Below, piece by piece: positions 28,101-35,000 of a stretch of DNA of 64,000 nucleotides (position 1 is its first letter; each line of letters begins with the position of its first letter). The notes below the pieces were generated by a model, which did no database searches, was not told where the DNA came from, and saw only the letters and a list, made by a program, of their open reading frames with translations. Source of the DNA: Wuchereria bancrofti (lineage: Eukaryota; Nematoda; Chromadorea; Rhabditida; Onchocercidae); the NCBI GenBank assembly GCA_005281725.1, contig SSBO01000012.1:22729965-22793964 (forward strand), given 5' to 3'. A program made the translations under genes and the position numbers.

Positions 28101-30346
28101 GGCTTGCTAAGGAACGTGTTGCAAATCAGGATCGTGAATTGCAAGATTTACACGGACAGTGCACGTGGTTACGTGATGAAAATGCACGATTACAAAATGA
28201 ATTAAGTGATGCACGAAAAAAGGTAAATTAATTTTATTAAATAATAATTGTTAAATGATTAACAAATTTAATGTTTAATTAAAATTTCAATTAAAAATTT
28301 TCGTCAATTTTTTTTTTCTTTCATTTCCTAAATTTTTGAATTTTTCTCAAGATATTTATTTTCATTTTCAAAAATTATGCCAGTTTTGCTCTTTTTTTAT
28401 TGATCAAAATTGAAAATTTTTCTTTTTTTCATTAATTATTTTGATAAAATAATATGTGTAGAAGTTAAATTTGCAAAAAAAAAAGAAGAAAGATAGGAAT
28501 TAAATTTTAATGTAAAAATTTTTTATATGTTTGAAAAATTTTTTTCTTTCGTTTCTTTTTTTCTTGTTTAATTTAAAAATTCAAATGAGAGCAAATTTTT
28601 AGCATACTGAAATTGATTGGTCCAAATTTGATGAAATGAAAAAAATTGAGGAAACATTAAGAGATGAAAAAAGTAAGGTGGAATGGCGATTAGGTGAAGT
28701 AATACAATATTGGAATGATGCAAAATGGAAGTATGATTTAGTCATTTTATTATTTTCTTGTAATTTAAGAATTAATTAATTAATTGATTAATTAATTAAC
28801 ATGCAAGAATGAATAATTTACCTGATTAATTTTATTGATATTAATTAAATTTGAAAAAAAACTGGAAATTTTTAAATAAAGACATAAATTTTAAATAATT
28901 AACATAACTTTTAAATAAAACATAAATTCTAAATTCCAAATAAAACATAGGTTAAAATGAAAGAAATTTGAGAATGAATTCTTAATCTTTAAATTAATTC
29001 TTATTGTTTACATTTTTTAGAGATCAAAAACAAAAAAACTAATTCAATTTTGTAATTAAAATTTTACGATAGTAATAATTTTAACTTATATTTTATTTAG
29101 AATTGGTGAATTAGAAGCTGGTATGGCACATAAGGAATGGTTATTGGATCAAGCAAATCAAAAAATATTTGAGTTAGTTTTTTTTTATTTTTGTTTTCTT
29201 TTTGATTTTTTTTTTCTGACCAGTATAATCAATTGGAATTAATTAAATTTTTTAATTAAATAAATAAACTTCAATTTTATTTTATATATTTACAAATTGA
29301 TTTTTTTTTGTTATTCATTTATCTAATCAAATCTCATATAAATAATTTTATCATTAAAAAAAAAAAATTTATTTTTATTTAATCTATTTATTATAGATTG
29401 GATCAAATGTATCGATTTCGTGATACGACGAAAAATTTCTTAGATGGCACATTTTTAATTAAAAAACAACCCAGTGGTGATCGATATAAATGGCGTTTAG
29501 CAATGTGGTAAATTTTAATTTATTATCTTTTATATTTTCATTTTTCCATTTCTTTCTTTTTTCTTTTTTTTTTTGTTAATTTATTTAACAAATTTTAATT
29601 TTTAGGAATGAAAGTTCACCGGATGATTTGAAAGATTATCGTAGAATATGGTTTGAAATTAGAGCACCAACAGCTAAAATTGTTTTATTAAGTGTATGCT
29701 TTTTTTTTATTGAATTAATTTTTAAATTAAATCAATTGAAATTATTTCAAAAAAAAAAATTTCACTTGATATAAATAATATATATGTATATTTTTAATAA
29801 TATCGTAGAATATAATTTTAAATTAAAGCACCAACAGTTAAAATTGTCTTATTAAGTGTATGCTTTTTTTTTTATTGAATTAATTTTTAAATTAAAACAA
29901 TTGAAATTATTTCAAAAAAAAAATTTTATTTCATATAAATAATATATATGTATATTTTTAATAGTATCGTAGAATGTAGTTTGAAATTAGAGCACCAACA
30001 GTTAAAATTGTCTTATTAAGTGTATGCTTTTTTTTTATTGAATTAATTTTTAAATTAAATCAATTGAAATTATTTCAAAAGAAAGTTTTAAATAATATAT
30101 ATGTATATTTTCAGTAAAATATAAATAATTAAAATTAATATTTAGGCAAGTTTTGTAAGTTGGGAATGTTTTCTATTATGTCAACAATTGGACAATGATA
30201 CAAATAGATTTGGTGTTTGGATTGATATACCACCTGGTCGTTATGAATTTTTATTTATTGTTGATGGACAATGGACAATAAGTGATAATTATGAAATTTG
30301 TTGGAATGAGCATGGAACGCATAATAATTGGCGAAATGTTGATTAG
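351..30346 (+). CDS. Giant modular coiled-coil protein with C-terminal CBM48/AMPK-beta-like domain (3' 50 exons)
   Basis: Exons: 351-482, 1006-1122, 1474-1614, 2300-2410, 2652-2792, 5285-5390, 5545-5639, 6536-6679, 6967-7054, 7176-7270, 7372-7512, 7856-7945, 8229-8369, 8940-9018, 9406-9488, 9726-9866, 10595-10684, 10923-11063, 11218-11368, 11643-11722, 12286-12426, 12671-12787, 13241-13381, 13577-13754, 13918-14006, 14716-14865, 15315-15410, 16021-16153, 16355-16452, 16741-16872, 17123-17218, 17707-17791, 17879-17946, 18363-18500, 18980-19045, 19930-20031, 23633-23801, 24621-24718, 24973-25113, 25531-25656, 25839-25902, 26018-26113, 26682-26742, 27476-27576, 28013-28222, 28603-28730, 29101-29172, 29397-29507, 29606-29693, 30146-30346 (stop TAG). 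All junction phases fit. Charged, Leu-rich coiled coil is interrupted by repeated Trp boxes such as EWSLGEHRQWLTDA. The last about 100 residues resemble the AMPK-beta glycogen-binding module. No transmembrane segment is seen. A scaffold or cytoskeletal role tied to glycogen is only an inference. The 5' end is outside the window, and single weak splice sites may be off. Confidence 0.82.
586..724 (+). repeat. Duplicated intron segment with GCGCAATTGTC motif
   Basis: The motif GCGCAATTGTC occurs at 586-596 and 714-724, each time preceded by tagtataatt and followed by poly-A/ATGTAAAA tracts, so the roughly 128-bp block is duplicated. The same 11 bases recur at 8441-8451 and 31579-31589. Confidence 0.75.
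1474..2792 (+). CDS. Giant gene exons 3-5: Trp-box module plus a degenerate box
   Basis: Exon 1474-1614 (141 nt) ends in AQWYLGEHQHWLQDANTR. Exon 2300-2410 begins R-I-E-I-L-E-N-E. Exon 2652-2792 is also 141 nt and phase 2/2, but its box has decayed to EEYKVCLENATKR, without either tryptophan, so it still has exon length and position but not the motif. The intron after exon 3 holds a 61-bp tandem array. Exons 4 and 5 recur in the duplicated segment after the N at 3554. Confidence 0.78.
1611..2170 (+). repeat. 61-bp intronic tandem array, about 9 copies
   Basis: Units of about 61 bp recur with TTTCAG-A[TC][AG]TGAT spaced 61 bp apart (for example at 1671, 1732 and 1793). The first unit begins at the exon 3 donor itself (CCAG|GTGATAATT), so the array seems to have grown out of the exon/intron boundary. 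Each unit carries an acceptor-like TTTCAG. A slightly divergent copy of the array lies at about 3555-3880. Confidence 0.85.
3554..3554. other. Assembly gap (1 N)
   Basis: A single N separates two near-identical 1.7-kb segments. It marks a scaffold join, not a biological feature. Confidence 0.95.
3555..5258 (+). repeat. 1.7-kb direct duplicate of 1850-3553 across an N
   Basis: Everything from 3555 to 5258 repeats 1850-3553 at a constant offset of 1705, including exons 4 and 5 (copies at 4005-4115 and 4357-4497). A few base differences fall in the 61-bp array; the parts compared elsewhere look identical. The single N at 3554 sits exactly at the junction. The simplest reading is a failure to merge overlapping contig ends or two haplotypes. 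The duplicated exons would keep the reading frame, so a real duplication is not excluded. Confidence 0.85.
5285..7270 (+). CDS. Giant gene exons 6-10
   Basis: Exons 5285-5390 (R-I-T-Y-L-E-D-E), 5545-5639, 6536-6679 (144 nt, box NWTFGEYKHWLQNLKKR), 6967-7054 (R-V-K-E-L-E-N-A-L) and 7176-7270. Phases run 2-0, 0-2, 2-2, 2-0, 0-2, the three-exon module pattern. Exon 8 also starts with a partial echo of the box (KAKWSLRDLDEN), as though two boxes had been fused or converted. Confidence 0.75.
7372..9488 (+). CDS. Giant gene exons 11-15: five-exon super-repeat, unit A
   Basis: Exons 7372-7512 (141 nt, box TEWSLGEHRQWLTDAKKK), 7856-7945 (R/K-I-S-E-L-E), 8229-8369 (141 nt, box FEWNVNEKQQLLKDANNR, second Trp lost), 8940-9018 and 9406-9488 (HEKLQNAEKALIDA). 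This is the first of three consecutive blocks with order box / RI exon / box / RI exon / AEKAL exon. The exon 14 donor (TAT|GTTTCA) is weak and chosen by phase. The last exon is repeated across the gap at 9310, and only its second copy is complete. Confidence 0.75.
9153..9469 (+). repeat. 157-bp direct duplicate around an NNN gap
   Basis: 9153-9309 and 9313-9469 read the same, separated by N at 9310-9312. The repeat includes the start of exon 15 (9246-9309 equals 9406-9469). The first copy stops inside the coding sequence at the gap. This is most simply an unmerged contig overlap, so exon 15 should be counted once. Confidence 0.9.
9726..11722 (+). CDS. Giant gene exons 16-20: five-exon super-repeat, unit B
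   Basis: Exons 9726-9866 (141 nt, box KEWSLGEYRQWLHDSTNR), 10595-10684 (R-I-Q-N-L-E-K-E-L), 10923-11063 (141 nt, box IELSLGEHQQWLQNANER, first Trp replaced by Leu), 11218-11368 (R-I-V-Q-L-E-E) and 11643-11722 (VKLQDAERALAEH). Order and phases match unit A exon for exon, and the fifth exon aligns with HEKLQNAEKAL of unit A. Confidence 0.78.
12001..12075 (+). repeat. 21-bp CACGTAACATAATATGCACG-type tandem repeat
   Basis: About four imperfect copies of a unit containing cacgtaacataatatg lie in the intron before exon 21. It is unusually CG-containing for this AT-rich intron. Confidence 0.7.
12121..12238 (+). pseudogene. Relic partial copy of exon 21 and its upstream intron
   Basis: This stretch parallels 12240-12366: a TCATTTATCA run, a CTGAAGA core, TTTGCGA-GAACTT-like text, then an identical tract AAGAATGCATGCATTGATAA and CTTGTGCAAC. 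It copies the 5' half of a Trp-box exon but has lost its acceptor, has stop codons, and ends before the box. It appears to be a failed local exon duplication. Confidence 0.75.
12286..14006 (+). CDS. Giant gene exons 21-25: five-exon super-repeat, unit C
   Basis: Exons 12286-12426 (141 nt, box REWSLGEHRQWLRDCNDR), 12671-12787 (R-A-N-W-L-D), 13241-13381 (141 nt, box TEWKLGEHCQLLQDANNR), 13577-13754 (R-A-N-E-L-V-E, ending in a Ser/Asp/Lys-rich linker) and 13918-14006 (ELEKKLLEAEKAAAGAYD). Same five-exon order and phases as units A and B, with longer RI exons. Confidence 0.78.
14340..14615. repeat. TACTGTA-rich palindromic intron repeats
   Basis: Two clusters (about 14363-14425 and 14563-14605) repeat the words aatactgtaa and ctgtaacat, the first with CTACAGTA as partner arm. 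Similar words recur at about 20725-20790 and 24115-24180. They could be decayed copies of a small palindromic element; no intact ends are visible. Confidence 0.4.
14716..17946 (+). CDS. Giant gene exons 26-33: two four-exon modules
   Basis: First module: 14716-14865 (150 nt, box AEWFLGEERQRTKDASER), 15315-15410 (R-I-A-S-L-E-E-E-L), 16021-16153, 16355-16452. Second: 16741-16872 (132 nt, box IEWQLSEHCERLRNANNR), 17123-17218 (R-I-A-I-L-E-D-E-L), 17707-17791, 17879-17946. Phases are 2-2, 2-2, 2-0, 0-2 in both, so the two are probably related by duplication. The QW of the box is changed in both modules. Confidence 0.75.
18363..24718 (+). CDS. Giant gene exons 34-38: degenerate boxes and a 3.6-kb intron
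   Basis: Exons 18363-18500 (138 nt; box decayed to AEQLLNERKESITDACN), 18980-19045, 19930-20031 (102 nt, ends LERNLEEVNTR), 23633-23801 (helical, Gln-rich, 169 nt) and 24621-24718. Phases remain compatible throughout. The 3.6-kb intron 20032-23632 is the largest in the gene and holds only AT-rich sequence and short tandem repeats; I saw no further convincing exon in it. Confidence 0.7.
21915..22325 (+). repeat. Two short tandem arrays in the 3.6-kb intron
   Basis: At 21918-22010 a unit of about 31 bp (ctgattataacttatttcaa + agtaatcct) occurs three times. At about 22111-22322 a degenerate 30-bp unit around TGCAGTTTACCTGTTCTCAT occurs about seven times. Neither codes for protein. Confidence 0.65.
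22683..23172 (+). repeat. Direct repeat pair in the 3.6-kb intron
   Basis: About 22690-22770 and 23099-23172 share gaaaaataaatcagta, then gaatat, then ttgtat and aaactattagcaatttattt in the same order. The two copies are about 410 bp apart and diverged. Confidence 0.6.
23799..24505 (+). repeat. Intron repeat of about 150-170 bp that includes the exon 37 end
   Basis: The sequence from the exon 37 donor (gaggtagcagcatttgaaaa, then ttcttaaaata and tcgagaaatcatgatt and gcagaggataatttagat) is copied at about 23967-24120 and in part at 24421-24505. The copies carry the last exon bases and the donor-like GAGGTAGCA. Confidence 0.7.
24973..28222 (+). CDS. Giant gene exons 39-45: last full box and long coiled coil
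   Basis: Exon 24973-25113 (141 nt) carries the box KEWNLGEYRQWLTDANNK. Then 25531-25656, 25839-25902, 26018-26113, 26682-26742, 27476-27576 and 28013-28222 encode uninterrupted charged coiled coil. The 210-nt exon 45 is the longest box-free exon and contains W-L and heptad-like leucines. After exon 39 the phases leave the 2-2 rule (0-0, 0-1, 1-0, 0-0), so this end is not part of the duplicated modules. Exon 43 could instead read to a TAA at 26758, giving a short isoform; the donor C|GTGCGT is preferred because it rejoins the frame. Confidence 0.72.
25185..25501 (+). repeat. 158-bp direct duplicate around an N
   Basis: 25185-25342 and 25344-25501 are the same, with N at 25343. It lies wholly in the intron between exons 39 and 40. 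It is the same signature as the seams at 3554 and 9310. Confidence 0.9.
28603..30346 (+). CDS. Giant gene exons 46-50: final box and CBM48-like domain
   Basis: Exon 28603-28730 ends with a variant box VEWRLGEVIQYWNDAKWK; 29101-29172 follows (K-I-G-E-L-E). Exons 29397-29507, 29606-29693 and 30146-30346 encode the globular C terminus. Seen: W-F-E-I-R-A-P-T-A-K-I-V-L-L-S, then SFVSWECFLL, a proline/glycine turn IPPGRYEFLFIVDGQW, then HGTHNNWRNV and stop. Order and spacing match the AMPK-beta glycogen-binding module: the two sugar-stacking tryptophans (VSW, DGQW) and the T-x-N near the end are kept, while the lysine of the family (YKF) is leucine here. Carbohydrate binding is therefore plausible but unproven. 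Confidence 0.8.
29637..30120 (+). repeat. 164-bp tandem repeat containing the end of exon 49
   Basis: Units start at 29637, 29801 and 29965 with tatcgtagaatat. The first contains the 3' half of exon 49 and its donor; the next two are decayed copies of the same coding end plus intron (for example gcaccaacagttaaaattgt). The copies keep the AGT|GTATGC donor but have no acceptor of their own, so they are probably spliced out. Confidence 0.85.
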
Positions 30347-32071
30347 AAATGAAAAATGATTAAAAAAGAAATTCAATCAATTAATTAAATTTTATTCTTT
30401 TCTTCGAAATGATTTAAATTTGAAAAAAAAAAAGAAAGAAAGAAAAAAGACGACGAGAAAATTGAATTCTTCAATAGCATTTCTTTCCTCTCTCTCTCTC
30501 TCTCCCTCTTTTGGAATATTTCTTTGCAAACTCTTTCAAAACTCTTTCTCTTTTATAAATGATATTTGTTTCGTTTTCTTTTCATTGTATTTGTCAAAAA
30601 GAAAATTTGGTGACAATTTTTTTTCTTTTTTTTTTGCTAGTATGTGAATAGTAAAATTAATAAATTATGAAATTAGTTCAATTATGAAATAAATTATTTT
30701 TTTCTAATGGTATAATTAATAATCAAATTAATTAATATTTTGTTTTAATTTGCATAAATTTAGCTAAATAAGAATAGCATTGATATTTGATAAGGGAAAT
30801 GATAATAATAGTAATTGATAATAAATGATGATTTATAATGATAACAAGTGATAAGTTCACTTTTTTTAAAAAAAAAGCGGAAATTTATCATTGTTTTAAT
30901 GATAGTTGATAGAAAAGAATGGGTGAATTAATTAATTACTATTAATTAGACAAAATTTTATTAATTTTTTTTTTAAATTTTGTATTAATATGATTCAAAT
31001 GATAAAGCGGAAAATATCTAAGAAAAAAAAAAGCAAATGCTATATGGTTATTACCGCCGAATTTAAAAAATAATTAATTCTTGAAAATGCTTCATTTTAT
31101 CGATATGACAAATTAATGAAATCAAAAAATTGTTATTATTTTATTTTTCCATTAAATTTTACTTCAACTATTTCACATTTTATACTGTTATGAAACGAAG
31201 ACGAAATTTGAACAAAATTTTTCTGATAATTATTGATTAGAGAATAGAATTTTTAATAAAATTTTATTTCTTTATCTTTTCATTGTTGCCGCAACAAATT
31301 TCATCCTACAATGTTGGCGATTTTTTATTAAATTTATTATTTCAAATAAAATTTGATAAAAAAAAAAAAATTGACAAATTAAATAATCAATTTATCTAAG
31401 AAATTAAGCAAAAGTTGAAAGTATTAATTGTATGAACTTTTTAGCTTTTTTGAGCTTAATTTAATAATGAATTAAATTAAATATTGTGTTAAAATTAAAT
31501 TTAAAATTAAACATTTCATCAGAATGCATACTAAAATCAAAAAAAAAAAAAAAAACGAAAAATATTCGTTTGTACAAAGCGCAATTGTCTGACTTTATAA
31601 TTTCTAATAAATAAAAAACAAAATTATATTTCTAATTAAGTTTTAAGATTAGGTTGACAAAAAAAAAAAAGGTATAAATTATAAATTAATGAGAGAGACA
31701 GAAAAGAATAACTGAAAGTAGCAATTCAATATTGTATAATACTTCCACTGATCCATTTATCTTCTCTTTTGCTGTTGTCGAAATTACAACTAAATTAATG
31801 AAATATTAATTTAAATATAATTTAAAAAAGAAAGAGATAGAGGGAGGGAGAATTTGGTATTATATTACTAAAAATCCAATTTTTAAATTTTAATTTAACT
31901 AATATACTATAGTTGTAATTTACTCTATAATATGTAAAATTAAAGTTTAAAAATGAAAATTAAGAATTTATCATGATTTTTCATTCATTCATTCATGGCT
32001 TATCAATTGTTAATGATACTATATTATTTTATTTTAATACATAAATAAATATTTAAAAAAAAAAATTTCAA
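30347..32071. other. Gene-free AT-rich interval between converging genes
   Basis: This lies between the stop of the giant gene (+) and the stop of the IgGFc-type gene (-), so it holds both 3' UTRs. AATAAA-type words occur near 30655-30690. Low-complexity CT and A/T tracts are common. No supported coding region is seen. Confidence 0.6.
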
Positions 32072-35000
32072 CTAATCCGTTGTAGTTTCTATTGCAGTTT
32101 TAGACGATGCTACAATATATGAAATATTTGGTATTTAAAAAAAAAAAAAGAAAATAATTTAATTTTTATGATTATCAAATAATCATGATTCGTTATCAGA
32201 GTATTGCTTATAACTTGTTTATTATTTTATTTGAAATTACAAACAAATATTTAACTAACCTAATCTCTGAAGATGCTGAACGAATACAAATTACATTTTT
32301 TTTTAAGTAATAGTTTTTTTGTTTTTTTAAATGGTATATTATCATTTTTCAATTATCAAATTTGGATAGCATTAATTAACTGGAAATTTAATTAATTTAA
32401 AATAATCACATTTTATCATAATTTTTATTTACTCATAAATTTTTTAATAATTTGATTAATTAATTCTTACACGATATCTCAGTGGTTGTTCTTGGTTGTA
32501 TGGTTGTTTTAACTTCTGGCAAATCTTTTGATGTTTGCACTAAACAAAAAAAAAAAAAGTCAAAATCATATTTTAGCATTAATATAAGCTTATCAGTAAA
32601 TTCAAATATTAATCATTTGTGATAATTAAATGATATCATTTTATTTTAGAAATGAACTTTTTTGCTTTTTTTTTTTAGTTAAAATTTTTTCAAATTATTG
32701 TTAATTATCATAAATGATGTTTACTGTATTGTAAGTGATAATATTTCTTATCACAAGCAGGTAACACTTACTGTTATAAGCAGTGATAAAACCGTATGCA
32801 GCATTATTTTTTTGGCCAATTACAGATATAATATATGAACCGCTTGATGTGATAACATAAAATCCATTTGTTAGTGATAAGGTAGTGTAGTAGAATGTTT
32901 TCTGATAAAATGACATTGGAGCCCAATTCCAAACAATTTCAATTGGAAATTTTTTACCGATAATTGTCGTAGATGTTGCTTCATAATCACCTATGATCTG
33001 AAAAGAAATTTTAAAAAACAAACCTATCATTCTAATTTATTTTTTTTCAAATTATTGAAATTATTATTTTTAATTATTTTGATTTTTTTTTTTTTTTTGA
33101 ACTTCTTTAGTATCACTAAATTTTGATTTATTTATTTAGCATATTTTCTTTGATACAGCTATTTTCTCTATCATTATTAATTTTTCTTTTGATTTATTAG
33201 AATTTTAAATGTAAAATTAACACATTCTAAAAAAAAAAAAAATTACTAAAAAAGTTAATAATTGAAAAATTAAATTTATTTTTAAAATTTACCGTAACAA
33301 TATTTTCATCAGTTGGTACAAAAAAAGTAGTTAGGCCAGTAACAAATTGTGACCATGAAACATCCAAATTAAGAAATGATCCATTGATGAAATCACTATC
33401 ATAGCCACCGTGTCGTAGTATTTGTAACATTGCAGAACTTAAAAAGAAAAAAATTTCAAATAAATCTGTAAAATTTAATTGAAAACATTTAAATTCAATT
33501 TTAAATTGAATCTAAATCGAAATTAATTGTTTGAATTTATACGAATTATAAGTTTTTATTGTTCAATGTATTATCAAAATTTTTAATCAATCACCCTTTT
33601 AGGAATAAATTTGTAAAATTTAATTGATAACATCTAAATTCGATTTTAAATTGAATCTAAATCGAAATTAATTGTTTGAATTTATACGAATTATAAGTTT
33701 TTATTGTTCAATGTATTATCAAAATTTTTAATCAATCATCCTTTTAGGAATAAATTTGTAAAATTTAGTTGATAACATCTAAATTCGATTTTAAATTGAA
33801 TCTAAATCGAAATTAATTGTTTGAATTTATACGAATTATAAGTTTTTATTGTTCAATGTATTATCAAAATTTTTAATCAATCATTTTTTTTGGAAATAGA
33901 TGTGCAAAATTTAATTGATAACGTCTAAATTCAATTTTAAATTGGATTTAAATCGAAATTAATTGTTTGAATTTATACGAGCGATAACTTTTTATTGCTC
34001 AATTAACCATCAAAATTTTTAATTGATCATTTTTTTTATTACTCTTACCTGGAATTAATGCCAACATTTAAATTGTATTCTTCAAGTTCCACTTTATTGT
34101 AAGAATCAATTAATGAATAAAATTTCGAATTTCCCATTTCATCGAATATGGTAAATTTTGAATCGCATAATAAATTATCATTGTTAACATATGTTATCAG
34201 AAGTTCGTTCATATCATATAACATCAAAGCATGATAATCGTTTACATTGTAACAACCGAAAATTATTTCTATTAGATTAATTCATATATATGTATATCAG
34301 TTCTGATAATGATAATAATTTGTAGCTAAATTTAATTCGATAAATATTTAAATGCATGACATGAAAATTTCTTTAATAATTTTAAACTTATACTGAAAAG
34401 ATATCTAAAATTTGTGATAAAAATTATTTCTATCAAATTAATTCATATATATGTATATCAGTTCTGATAATGATAATAATTTGTAGCTAAATTTAAATTG
34501 ATAAATATTTAAATGCATGACATGAAAATTTCTTTAATAATTTTAAACTTATACTGAAAAGATATCTAAAATTTGTAATAAAAATTATTTCTATTAAATT
34601 AATTCATATATATGTATATCAATTCTGATAATGATAATAATTATTAGCTAAATTTAATTCGATAAATATTTAAATATATGACAAGTTTTTTTTAATACAT
34701 GAAAATTTCTTTAGCAATTTTAAACTTATACTGAAAAGATATCTAAAATTTGTGATAAAAATTATTTCTGTTAGATTAATTCATATATATGTATATCAGT
34801 TCTGATAATGATAATAATTATTAGCTAAATTTAATTCGATAAATATTTAAATACATGACAAGTTTTTTTTTAACATATGAAAATTTCTTTAATAATTTTA
34901 AACTTATACTGAAAGATATCTAAAACTTGTAATAAAAATTATTTTTATTAGATTAATTCATATATATGTATATCAATTCTGATAATGATAATAATTTTTA

